Shown piece after piece: positions 12,278 to 20,061 of a stretch of DNA of 63,780 nt. The notes beneath the pieces were generated by a model, which did not search any database, was not told where the DNA came from, and saw nothing but the letters and a program-made list of their open reading frames with translations. A program made the position numbers and the translations under genes. Source of the DNA: an uncultured Acidimicrobiaceae bacterium (GTDB lineage Bacteria; Actinomycetota; Acidimicrobiia; Acidimicrobiales; MedAcidi-G1); the NCBI GenBank assembly GCA_913030665.1, contig CAJWFS010000004.1, positions 1 through 63,780 on the forward strand. Reading direction: 5' to 3'. The first letter of the stretch is position 1. Each line of letters opens with the position of its first letter.

Positions 12278-13888
12278 TCAGATCCCGTCGGGGGCTGCGC
12301 TGTCCGATGATGCGCCATCCGGGTCGACGTCGCCGGGGTTGAGGACCTCCAACTCCACACGGGCCGTCTCCGGGAACCAGCGCAGTACCAGTACGGCGGC
12401 CAGAACGGGCCCGACGGCGACGACCGTGAAGGCCGGTCCGTACGATCCGAACCGGTCGGCCAGCATCCCCACCACCAGCAGCCCGGTGGCGCTGCCGGCC
12501 ACGCCGAGGGTGACGATCAGGCCGTTGGCCCGGGCCCTGTGCCTGGTCGAGAACAGTTCGGGCCCGTAGACGCCGAGGGCCACGGTCAACGATCCCAGCA
12601 CCGTGCCCGTGACGCTGGCCGCCCACATGGCGGCTCCAGCCGAGTGGTAGGCGACGAGGATGAAGGCCGTACCCCCGAGGAGTCCGACCGCCGCCACGCC
12701 CCTCCGCCCCCGGGTGTCGGCCAGTCGGCCGGCCATGAAGATGCCGATGCCGGCCGGAGTACTTGTCATGAGGGTGAACAGGGTGATGCCGGTGGCCGAG
12801 TAGCCACGGTGGTCCCGCAGGAAGTCGTTCTGGAACTGGCTGGCCGGTGCGGCGAACACCAGCAGGAGGAACGCCGCCGTGGCGAGCAGGAGCAGTCGGC
12901 GTCCCTCGATGCGCCTCAGGGCACCCTGGGACCGTCCGGTGGCGGTGGCGTCCGGGAGGTTGGCGGTGAAGCGGCGGGATTCAGGAAGACGCCGCCCGAT
13001 TCCCACCAGGCCCGGGACGGCCAGCAACGGCACCAGGTAGATCACCCGCCAACCCCGAGGGTCCAGGTCGGCTACGGGGAGCACCCACACGGCCATGCCG
13101 GCCCCCAGCGCGGCGCAGAGGGCCAGCACGCTCACCCCGTAGGCCCGTGAGCCGCGGGGGAGTTCCTCTGCTGCGAAGACCCCGATCAGGATCCCCATGC
13201 CTATGGTCAGCCCTCGGGCCACCATCTGGGTGCCCCCCAGGAACCAGAGTCCCGGTGAGAGGGCGCCGAGCGCCGTGGTTGCCACGGCCAGGATGGCGGC
13301 AGCCGTCAGGAGGCGTCGTCGGCCGTGGGAATCGGCTAGGGCGACTACGCCCAGTGCCACGACGATGCCGAGACGGACCACGGCCAACGTGACCCCCTGG
13401 GCGGTGGCGCTCCGCTGGAACTCGTCGCTGGCGAAGGTGATGGTCTGGGTGATGACGGTGCCCAGATAGCCGTCGATGACCTGGATGCAGGCCAGGAGGC
13501 ACAGCACCCGGCTGGCCCGTGCATCCAGGCGGTCGGGTGGCGCCCACCACGGCAACTTCCTGGATCGGACGGCGCGGCGTAGCGGGAGCGCGAACAGGGG
13601 TCGCCAGACACCGACGGCGGCCTGGTATTCGATGGTTTCCACCACCCGGTGGTGGCCGGCATCGGGTCGGCCGGTGTCCGGTGGGTCGACGGAGAGCGTT
13701 CGCACCCAGGCGTGGAACGGGCCGTGTGCCAGATCGAACCTGAGGGTCTCTCCGGGGGCCGACCCGCTCCGGTCGGTCGGCTCGGAGACCGGCTCGGGCG
13801 CGAGTTCGCGGACCAGGTCGTCGCGTGGTGCCCGGAGCTGGGACAGGCCGCGACCGTCCACCTCGTGGACGACCTGGACCGTCGTCAT
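12278..13888 (-). CDS. MFS transporter with an N-terminal soluble domain
   Basis: A 536-residue protein. Residues from about 135 on form a major facilitator with about 12 membrane helices, the loop-2 signature ADSHGRRRLL and its repeat ADTRGRRGVA, and an acidic C-terminal tail. The first 130 residues are soluble; they contain a beta-rich pattern ending in VVETIEYQAAVGVWRPLFA and PWWAPPDRLD. This resembles a SRPBCC (START-like) domain ahead of the transporter, an inference. The ATG at 13888 is the first start that does not run into the divergent murA promoter. Substrate unknown. Confidence 0.8.
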   Translation of the reverse strand: MTTVQVVHEVDGRGLSQLRAPRDDLVRELAPEPVSEPTDRSGSAPGETLRFDLAHGPFHAWVRTLSVDPPDTGRPDAGHHRVVETIEYQAAVGVWRPLFALPLRRAVRSRKLPWWAPPDRLDARASRVLCLLACIQVIDGYLGTVITQTITFASDEFQRSATAQGVTLAVVRLGIVVALGVVALADSHGRRRLLTAAAILAVATTALGALSPGLWFLGGTQMVARGLTIGMGILIGVFAAEELPRGSRAYGVSVLALCAALGAGMAVWVLPVADLDPRGWRVIYLVPLLAVPGLVGIGRRLPESRRFTANLPDATATGRSQGALRRIEGRRLLLLATAAFLLLVFAAPASQFQNDFLRDHRGYSATGITLFTLMTSTPAGIGIFMAGRLADTRGRRGVAAVGLLGGTAFILVAYHSAGAAMWAASVTGTVLGSLTVALGVYGPELFSTRHRARANGLIVTLGVAGSATGLLVVGMLADRFGSYGPAFTVVAVGPVLAAVLVLRWFPETARVELEVLNPGDVDPDGASSDSAAPDGI

Positions 13889-13967
13889 GCGACCGCTGGC
13901 GTCGGTGGGCGTGCTGGTGGTAATGGGCTGCCCTCCGGTCCGTCCGGCCGCCCACCATACTGAGGGG

Positions 13968-15266
13968 GTGGATGCCGCCTCCGACGATTCACCAGCAGGA
14001 ACCGGTGGTCGCTCGGTCATCCGGGTCCGGCGATCCGGTCCGCTGTCAGGTTCCGTGCGCATCTCGGGGGCGAAGAACTCCGTCCTGAAGCTGATGGCGG
14101 CCTCGGTGCTGGCCCCCGGTCGCTTCACCCTCCACAACGTTCCCCGGATAGCCGACGTGGCCCTCATGTCCGAACTCCTAGAGGGAATGGGAGCGACCGT
14201 CGCCCATGGTGCCGCCGGCTTCCCGCCCGATGTCTTGACCATCGACGTGCCCGAGGTGATGGTCCCGGAGGCGCCGTACGACCAGGTGGAGCGGATGCGC
14301 GCCTCCATCGTCGTCCTGGGCCCGCTGCTGGCGAGGTTCGGCGAGGCCCGGGTGTCGGTGCCCGGCGGTGACGACTTCGGCCACCGTCCGATCGACATGC
14401 ACCTCCGGGCCCTCGAACAGCTCGGCGCCACGTTCACGACCAGCCACGGATACATCCAGGGTCGGGCCGAGCGGCTGACTGGAGCACAGGTCATCCTGGA
14501 GTACCCGAGCGTGGGGGCCACCGAGAACCTGCTCATGGCGGCGGTAGGGGCCAAGGGAACGACGGTCATCGACAACGCGGCGCGGGAGCCCGAGATCGCC
14601 GACCTGGTTGCCTTCCTGAATGCCATGGGAGCCGAGGTGGATGGCGCGGGCAGCTCCACCATCACGGTCGAGGGCGTCGAGAGGCTGCACCCGGTTACCC
14701 ACACGGTGGTGCCGGACCGCATCGAGGCGGCCACCTACCTGGCGGCGGTCGGCATGGCCGGCGGCTCCATACGACTGCTCGGCGCACGGGCCGACCACAT
14801 GGTGATGCTGCTCGAGAAGCTCGGCGACATGGGTCTGCGGGTGGACGACGGCGGTGACGCCCTATGGGCCACGGCAACGGACCGGCTGCGTTCGGTGGAC
14901 GTGTCCACCCTGCCGTACCCAGGGGTGGCGACCGACTACAAGCCCCTGTTGGTGGCGCTGCTGTCGGTGGCCGATGGGGTCGGGATACTCACCGAAAACG
15001 TGTTCGCCGGCAGGTTCAGGTACATCCCGGAGCTCGTACGGATGGGTGCCGACATCCGCGTGGAGGGCCACCATGCGGTCGTCCGCGGGGTGGATGTGCT
15101 GTCGGGGGCACCGGTGCGTGCACCCGACATCCGGGCTGGCGCCGCCCTGGTGGTGGCTGGCCTCGCCGCCGAGGGTGAGACGCTGGTGGCCGATGCCCAC
15201 CACGTGGGGCGCGGCTACCAGGACCTGGTCGGCAACCTGGCCCGCCTGGGAGCCGACATTTCCTGA
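13968..15266 (+). CDS. murA: UDP-N-acetylglucosamine 1-carboxyvinyltransferase
   Basis: Catalyses the first committed step of peptidoglycan synthesis, transferring enolpyruvate from PEP to UDP-GlcNAc in the cytoplasm. The 432-residue enzyme has the Lys-Asn pair in GAKNSVLKLMAAS and two pseudo-symmetric domains. The active-site loop reads PGGDDFGHRPIDMH: Asp135 occupies the position of the catalytic Cys (C115 in Escherichia coli). The same Cys-to-Asp change in mycobacteria gives intrinsic fosfomycin resistance. The GTG at 13968 lies six bases after CATACT, fitting a leaderless transcript. The first 20 residues are extra compared with most homologues. Confidence 0.93.
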   Translation: MDAASDDSPAGTGGRSVIRVRRSGPLSGSVRISGAKNSVLKLMAASVLAPGRFTLHNVPRIADVALMSELLEGMGATVAHGAAGFPPDVLTIDVPEVMVPEAPYDQVERMRASIVVLGPLLARFGEARVSVPGGDDFGHRPIDMHLRALEQLGATFTTSHGYIQGRAERLTGAQVILEYPSVGATENLLMAAVGAKGTTVIDNAAREPEIADLVAFLNAMGAEVDGAGSSTITVEGVERLHPVTHTVVPDRIEAATYLAAVGMAGGSIRLLGARADHMVMLLEKLGDMGLRVDDGGDALWATATDRLRSVDVSTLPYPGVATDYKPLLVALLSVADGVGILTENVFAGRFRYIPELVRMGADIRVEGHHAVVRGVDVLSGAPVRAPDIRAGAALVVAGLAAEGETLVADAHHVGRGYQDLVGNLARLGADIS

Positions 15267-15280
15267 GGGTTGCCGTCAGG
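15262..15280. terminator. Short hairpin at convergent ends of murA and a small membrane gene
   Basis: CCTGA (15262-15266) and TCAGG (15276-15280) are complementary with a nine-base loop. Both arms contain a stop codon, so three of the five pairs are expected by chance. Weak evidence. Confidence 0.25.
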
Positions 15281-15437
15281 CGTCGTCCTTCGGGCGTCTG
15301 GAGAGACGCCGGGCCCGTCGGTCGGCCACCCAGAGGAGGGCGGCGATCACGGCCACGGGTACGGCCACCAGGCCGATCTCGTCCCAGCCGCCCTGGTGGG
15401 CGAGCAGCCTGATGTCCGGCAGGTGGTCTGGTGGCAC
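15276..15437 (-). CDS. Small single-pass membrane protein, 53 residues
   Basis: A minus-strand frame from GTG 15437 to TGA 15276 encodes a polar N-terminus with HQGGWDEIG, one membrane helix (LVAVPVAVIAALLWVA) and a strongly basic tail (DRRARRLSRRPK), a normal signal-anchor layout with the tail inside the cell. A TAGGCT box lies six bases before the GTG, the leaderless pattern seen at neighbouring genes. It is tucked between murA and the Nfu gene and ends ten bases from murA. Function unknown; the promoter and sensible topology argue for a real gene. Confidence 0.55.
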   Translation of the reverse strand: MPPDHLPDIRLLAHQGGWDEIGLVAVPVAVIAALLWVADRRARRLSRRPKDDA

Positions 15438-15520
15438 GGTTCGAGCCTACGACCACCACCCTTGGGGGTCGTAGGCCCGAACGCGGTGGTGTCGGCGCCA
15501 GATGCTGCGAGACTGCGGAC

Positions 15521-15850
15521 ATGTCGATCGACGTGGCAACCGAGCCGGCCCCCGGCCTCCGGGTACGGGTGGAGAAGGTCATAGAGATCATCCGTCCGGC
15601 CATCCAGGCCGACGATGGCGACATCGAACTGCACGAGGTGGATGAGGCGACCGGTGAGGTGACGGTGGAGTTGTCCGGCGCCTGCACCACCTGCCCAGCT
15701 TCTGACCAGACCCTGAAGGCCGGAATCGAGCGGATCCTGAAGGACCGGGTGGATGGTGTCACGTCGGTTCGCAACGTGGGCGAGACGCTCAACCCGGACG
15801 GTCCCATAGGAGCGCCCGACCCCGACGAGGGCACCGCCGTCTTCCTCTGA
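15521..15850 (+). CDS. NifU-like (Nfu) iron-sulfur scaffold protein
   Basis: A 109-residue protein equal to the C-terminal Nfu domain, which carries and delivers Fe-S clusters. The core (VEKVIEIIRPAIQADDGDIEL) and the cluster-binding CxxC in GACTTCPAS are intact, followed by the helix TLKAGIERILKDRV. A Pro/Asp-rich tail of about 20 residues is extra. The ATG at 15521 gives the normal N-terminus. A cysteine desulfurase gene lies 4.5 kb downstream rather than adjacent, so there is no local Fe-S operon. Confidence 0.88.
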   Translation: MSIDVATEPAPGLRVRVEKVIEIIRPAIQADDGDIELHEVDEATGEVTVELSGACTTCPASDQTLKAGIERILKDRVDGVTSVRNVGETLNPDGPIGAPDPDEGTAVFL

Positions 15851-15923
15851 GGAGGGCTCCAGGCCGGACCCGGGTGACCCGCCCGGTTCCATGGCAACCG
15901 GACCGGATGGTTACCCTCCGGCG

Positions 15924-16712
15924 GTGACCGAGATGACAGAACAACCCCTCCTCCGGGTCGACCGACGTGACGACGGCGTGCTCCTGGCCACCCTCGACCG
16001 GCCCAAGGTGAACGCCCTGGACACGGCGCTGCTCCACGAGATCGAGGCCATGGCCCGGGGCTGCACGGAGGATCCTCCGGGTGCCGTCGTCATCACCGGT
16101 GCAGGCCGCATGTTCGCTGCTGGTGCCGAGCTGGCAGGGTTCGCCGACCCGGACCTGCGTGGGGCCCAGGCTGATGCGTTCCGATCGGCGTTCGCAGCAT
16201 TGGAGCGGATCCCGTGCCCGACCATCGCCGCGGTGAACGGCCTGGCCCTGGGTGGGGGTGCCGAGCTGGCCTGGTGTTGTGACCTGAGGATCCTGGGGGA
16301 GCGCTCGGTGTTCGGCCAGCCCGAGGTGTTCCTCGGCATCATCCCCGGTGGGGGCGCCACCCAGCGCCTGACCCGTCTGGTGGGCCGGTCGACGGCGAAG
16401 CGACTCATCTGGGGCGGTGCCCAGGTGGACGCCTCCGAGGCCCTGCGACTGGGCCTGGCCGACGAGGTGGTGCCCGACGACGAACTGGTGGACCGGGCCC
16501 TAGCCCTTGCAGCCGGCTATGCCGCTGGTCCCCGGGTGGCCATCCGTGCCGCCAAGCGGGCCATCGACGAGGGCATCGAGATGTCCACGGCGGCAGGCGT
16601 GGACCTCGAGTTGGACCTCTTCATGGAGGTCTTCGAGACCGACGACGCACGACACGGCGTGGAGTCGTTCTTCGAGCACGGTCCGGGGAAGGCCACCTTC
16701 CGCGGCTGCTGA
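15924..16712 (+). CDS. Enoyl-CoA hydratase/isomerase family protein
   Basis: A 262-residue crotonase-fold enzyme that probably hydrates a 2-enoyl-CoA. Both oxyanion-hole segments are present (GAGRMFAAGAEL and NGLALGGGAELA), and both acid-base glutamates of hydratases can be placed: one in GGGAELAWCCDL and one in FGQPEVFLGIIPGGG. The GTG start at 15924 lies six bases after TACCCT, with no ribosome binding site. It sits directly before the DMSP-lyase-like cupin gene, so a role like acryloyl-CoA hydration is conceivable but unproven; general fatty-acid oxidation is the default. Confidence 0.85.
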   Translation: MTEMTEQPLLRVDRRDDGVLLATLDRPKVNALDTALLHEIEAMARGCTEDPPGAVVITGAGRMFAAGAELAGFADPDLRGAQADAFRSAFAALERIPCPTIAAVNGLALGGGAELAWCCDLRILGERSVFGQPEVFLGIIPGGGATQRLTRLVGRSTAKRLIWGGAQVDASEALRLGLADEVVPDDELVDRALALAAGYAAGPRVAIRAAKRAIDEGIEMSTAAGVDLELDLFMEVFETDDARHGVESFFEHGPGKATFRGC

Positions 16713-16801
16713 ACCGTGCACCGGTGGTGGCGCCTTCTTGCGACTGCCGAGGGGTGGACCGTACCGACCCCAGTCATTGGCGGCCTCCCGATTGCGGGGT
16801 C

Positions 16802-16807
16802 TAGGTT
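16802..16807 (+). promoter_or_regulatory. -10 box of the cupin (DMSP-lyase-like) gene
   Basis: TAGGTT ends seven bases before the ATG at 16815. A possible -35 element TTGGCG lies at 16777-16782 with a 19-base spacer. No Shine-Dalgarno sequence is present, so leaderless expression is expected. Confidence 0.45.
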
Positions 16808-16814
16808 CCGCACC

Positions 16815-17447
16815 ATGGATGATCCCTTCCTGACAGCCTTCCACGGCCTCGCCATTGCCGAGGGTGCCGACCGTCCCGGGTTGGAGCGGCCGATGGCCCA
16901 GCTGGCCGATGCGCTGGGCAGGGTCGTACCTGCGCCGGAGCGACCCCGGACCACCCTGCCGGTTGTGGACGAGCACCTGGCTGCCACCCTGGCGGCCGGG
17001 GTGGGGCCGGTGGCCGACCTGGCCCGGATGATCGCACCCCGGACCTCCTGGGCCGCGCCCTACCCCGACTACGCAGGGGAGCCGGACATGGATGCCATGC
17101 GCCTCGGCTACGCCTACTCGTCGATCATCGGAGCCGCCGAGGAGGCCGACTCGAGACGTGCGGTGACTCCCGTGTATCTCAGCGACGAGGTGTTCGCCGG
17201 CATGGTCCTCCAGGGTCCGGGCATCAACTACCCGTCCCATGCCCACAAGGCCGTAGAGGTCTACTGGGCGATCACCGGCTCGGCCGACTGGCAGAAGGGC
17301 GACGAGTGGTCGACCCACGGCCCGGGTTCGGTGATCCTCCACGAGACGGGCGTCCGCCACGCCACCATCACGCACAGCGAGCCCCAGTTGCTGTTCTTCG
17401 CCTGGGTCACCGACCCTGCATGCGAGCCGGTCATCATTCGCCTCTGA
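16815..17447 (+). CDS. Cupin protein of the DMSP lyase (DddQ/DddL/DddW) type
   Basis: A 210-residue protein with a helical N-terminal half and a C-terminal cupin. The first cupin motif reads HAHKAVEVYWAITG, fitting HxHxxxExYxxxxG; the second reads GPGSVILHETGVRH. The putative metal ligands His144, Glu148, Tyr150 and His182 have spacings 4, 6 and 38, identical to those I recall for DddQ (H125, E129, Y131, H163). Such enzymes split dimethylsulfoniopropionate into dimethyl sulfide and acrylate. Length also matches DddQ. The ATG follows TAGGTT by seven bases. It may instead be a related cupin with another substrate; activity would have to be measured. Confidence 0.68.
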   Translation: MDDPFLTAFHGLAIAEGADRPGLERPMAQLADALGRVVPAPERPRTTLPVVDEHLAATLAAGVGPVADLARMIAPRTSWAAPYPDYAGEPDMDAMRLGYAYSSIIGAAEEADSRRAVTPVYLSDEVFAGMVLQGPGINYPSHAHKAVEVYWAITGSADWQKGDEWSTHGPGSVILHETGVRHATITHSEPQLLFFAWVTDPACEPVIIRL

Positions 17448-17579
17448 GGTCGATCGCCCCTGCCTCGACGGGGAGTCGGGCGTGGTATCTCGCCGCCACC
17501 GGAATGGGTCGGGCTCTGGGGCCCTGTGGGCCACCCGGGGCGCACAGGGGTCCGTAGGCCCGGCCGGTACTGTTCGCCG

Positions 17580-18509
17580 ATGGACTCCCCGCCGGCCGCA
17601 GATGTCTGCCACTGGCATCCCCAGAACCGGGCTGGCGTGCGGTGCCAGCGCTGCGACCGGCGCATCTGTGCCCTCTGCATGCATTCCGCCTCGGTCGGAT
17701 TCCATTGCCCCGACTGCCTGGCGCCCAGGTCCTCCCAGCGGTTCTCTCCCCGTTGGGCGCCCTCCGCCGGAGGACTGGGAGTTCCCGCCCGGTCGGGAGG
17801 CGATGCCACGACAGTCCTCATCGGCCTGAACCTGGCGGGCTTCGCGCTCATGGTGCTGGCCGGCGGAACCGGCTCCCGCATCTATGACCGGTTCGCATCT
17901 GGTGGCGGTGCCGTAACCGGCGACCATGGCCTCCTCGGTGGGTGGGCGCCGTACGTCGGCATGGATCCGGTGATCGGCGTGTCAGCTGGCGAGTGGTGGC
18001 GCCTCGTGACAGGTGGGTTCCTCCACGGCGGCCTCCTCCACCTGGTTTTCAACATGTTCCTGCTCTGGATGCTCGGTCAGCAGCTCGAGCACCTGCATGG
18101 ACCGGTCCGGTACGTGGGCCTCTACCTGGGTTCGCTGGCGGCCGGTTCGCTGGGCGTGATGCTCATGGCGCCGATGTCGTTGACCGTCGGGGCATCGGGT
18201 GCAGTGTTCGGCCTGATGGCGGCCACCGTCGTCCACCAGGTGCACCGGGGCGTGAACCCGTGGCATACGGGCCTGGGTGGCCTGGTGGTGGTCAACCTGG
18301 TTTTCACCTTCGGCCGGCCGGGGATCAGCATCGGCGGCCACCTCGGTGGCCTGGTCGGTGGAGCGCTGCTGGCGTGGCTGCTGGACGCCTCTGACCGGCG
18401 ACGGTTCCGGTCCATGGTGGGGACGACGGTCCTCTACGGCCTGCTGGTGGCCTTCCTGGCCGCCGGAGTCTGGACGGCTGGGCAGTGGATGGACCCGCTG
18501 CTGGGCTGA
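17580..18509 (+). CDS. Rhomboid family intramembrane serine protease with N-terminal zinc finger
   Basis: A 309-residue membrane protein. Residues 8-45 form a B-box-like zinc-binding region with ordered Cys and His pairs (CHWHP, CQRC, CALC, HCPDC). About six membrane helices follow. The rhomboid catalytic pair is present: Ser206 in VGASGAVFG and a His in GGHLGGLVGG; the HGGLLHLVFNMFLLW helix is another family signature. Such enzymes cut membrane proteins within or near the bilayer. The ATG at 17580 lies six bases after TACTGT. The zinc finger plus rhomboid arrangement is known in actinobacteria. Confidence 0.9.
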   Translation: MDSPPAADVCHWHPQNRAGVRCQRCDRRICALCMHSASVGFHCPDCLAPRSSQRFSPRWAPSAGGLGVPARSGGDATTVLIGLNLAGFALMVLAGGTGSRIYDRFASGGGAVTGDHGLLGGWAPYVGMDPVIGVSAGEWWRLVTGGFLHGGLLHLVFNMFLLWMLGQQLEHLHGPVRYVGLYLGSLAAGSLGVMLMAPMSLTVGASGAVFGLMAATVVHQVHRGVNPWHTGLGGLVVVNLVFTFGRPGISIGGHLGGLVGGALLAWLLDASDRRRFRSMVGTTVLYGLLVAFLAAGVWTAGQWMDPLLG

Positions 18510-18535
18510 AGCCCTTCAGCGATCATGATCCGACC

Positions 18536-19216
18536 ATGGCCGACCATGCCGACATCGAGTTCTTCTGGGATCCGATCTGCCCGTTCGCATGGCAGACCTC
18601 CCGGTGGATCCGGCGCGTCGCCGGGTTGCGGGGCCTGACGATCGGGTGGCGTTTCATCAACCTGTCCATCCTGAACGAGGAGCGCTACGACGACGCCGAC
18701 TCCCTCGAGGGCAAGCGGGAGCCCCACGAGCGGGGCCGCCGGATGCTCCGGGTGGCCGCCTCGGTCCGTGCCGCCGAGGGTGACGCTGCCATGGGTCCGC
18801 TCTACGAGGCGTTCGGCGAGATGATCTGGTCCGACGAGGTGGAGCCCGGGGCCCACTTCCTCGCCCATGTGGCCACGGCCGAGCACCTGGAAGAGGTGCT
18901 CACGAGGGCGGGATTCGACCTCGGCCATGCCGAGGCGGCCGATGACCCGTCGTTCGACGACGTGCTGCGTGCCGAAACCGAGGAGGCCGTGGGTCGTACC
19001 GGTCGAGACGTCGGCACGCCGATCATCACCTTCGGACCCCCGGACGGGCCGTCAATCTTCGGGCCGGTCATCTCGGCCGTGCCCGACACCGACGAGGAGT
19101 GCCTCGAGTTGTACGACGCCACCTTCACGCTCTGCCGGTTCTCCACCTTCTCCGAGCTGAAGCGAAGCAACCGGCCGACGTTGGACCTTCCGGTTCTGGC
19201 CGGTCGGGCCAACTGA
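18536..19216 (+). CDS. DsbA-fold protein, Rv2466c-like (mycothiol-dependent reductase family)
   Basis: A 226-residue thioredoxin-fold protein with a helical insertion. The active-site region reads DPICPFAWQTSRWI, so the first Cys of the usual CxxC is kept and the second is Ala. In actinobacteria the similar Rv2466c protein is a mycothiol-dependent nitroreductase; mycothiol use here is inferred. A cis-proline loop is visible as GTPIITFG. The ATG at 18536 lies six bases after CATGAT. It sits 26 bases after the rhomboid gene. Confidence 0.7.
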   Translation: MADHADIEFFWDPICPFAWQTSRWIRRVAGLRGLTIGWRFINLSILNEERYDDADSLEGKREPHERGRRMLRVAASVRAAEGDAAMGPLYEAFGEMIWSDEVEPGAHFLAHVATAEHLEEVLTRAGFDLGHAEAADDPSFDDVLRAETEEAVGRTGRDVGTPIITFGPPDGPSIFGPVISAVPDTDEECLELYDATFTLCRFSTFSELKRSNRPTLDLPVLAGRAN

Positions 19217-19243
19217 ACCTGCCGTGGGTCGGTGCGATCCGGC

Positions 19244-20002
19244 CTACCGTTTCGACCAGACCGACACGTGGGCCGGTGACCGGTCGTCGAAGGTGGTTCC
19301 GTGCCAGTCCTCCCAGCGGTCCTCGAGTACCAGTCCGGCCGTCGTGGCCATGACGTCCAACTGCTCGGGAGTGGCGTAGCGAAGCACGTAGGGAAAGAGT
19401 CGGTTTCCAGCGGCGCTGATCTCGATCCGCTGGCCGGTTATCACCTGTTCGGCCTGATCCACCTTCACCACGTCCAGCAGCACCCGGTCCAGGTCCACTT
19501 CGCGGACTGAGACACCATCCCTGGCCACCTCCGGGTCCGGCACGAACGCCTCCATCAGCAATCGACCCCCGCTTCGCAGGAGGCGGGCCGTCGAGGCCAT
19601 GCACGCCGACTGGGCCTCAGCAGTTGTCAGGTTGAAGTAGGTGTTGAAGCCGACGAGGACCACGGCGAAGGTACCGTCGGCAAGGCCGGGAGGTGCCGCC
19701 ATGTCGCCCTCCACGAGGGTCAGGCGCTGCGATCCGGGCTTGGCCCGTAGGCGGTCGAGCATTGCGCCGGATGCGTCCAGTCCGGTGACGTCCAGGGAGC
19801 GGTCGGCCAGCGCCAGGGCCAGCCGTCCAGTACCTACACCCAGTTCCAGGACAGGCCCGCCCCCTGCCAGCCTGGCGACGCCATCGGCGACGTCCGCCGG
19901 GGTGCCTATCCGGGTGAGGGCCAACCCGCCGTCAACCCCGTACCACTCGTCGTAGACCTCGGCATGCCTGTCCCCGTAGGTGTGTGTCCCGTAGCCGTCC
20001 AT
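19244..20002 (-). CDS. Class I SAM-dependent methyltransferase
   Basis: A 252-residue Rossmann-fold methyltransferase. Motif I reads VLELGVGTGRLALALA, followed by an acidic end of strand 2 (VTGLDASGAML) and motif IV (FAVVLVGFNTYFNL). The N-terminus (YGDRHAEVYDEWYG) is common in small-molecule methyltransferases. The substrate cannot be predicted. The ATG at 20002 gives the expected start; longer in-frame extensions would cover the promoter of the divergent cysteine desulfurase. No operon partner is evident. Confidence 0.8.
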   Translation of the reverse strand: MDGYGTHTYGDRHAEVYDEWYGVDGGLALTRIGTPADVADGVARLAGGGPVLELGVGTGRLALALADRSLDVTGLDASGAMLDRLRAKPGSQRLTLVEGDMAAPPGLADGTFAVVLVGFNTYFNLTTAEAQSACMASTARLLRSGGRLLMEAFVPDPEVARDGVSVREVDLDRVLLDVVKVDQAEQVITGQRIEISAAGNRLFPYVLRYATPEQLDVMATTAGLVLEDRWEDWHGTTFDDRSPAHVSVWSKR

Positions 20003-20061
20003 GCGGCAGTCTGGTCTGATCCGGTGGGGGCACCAACCGGCTGGGTCGTAGCCTCGGACCC

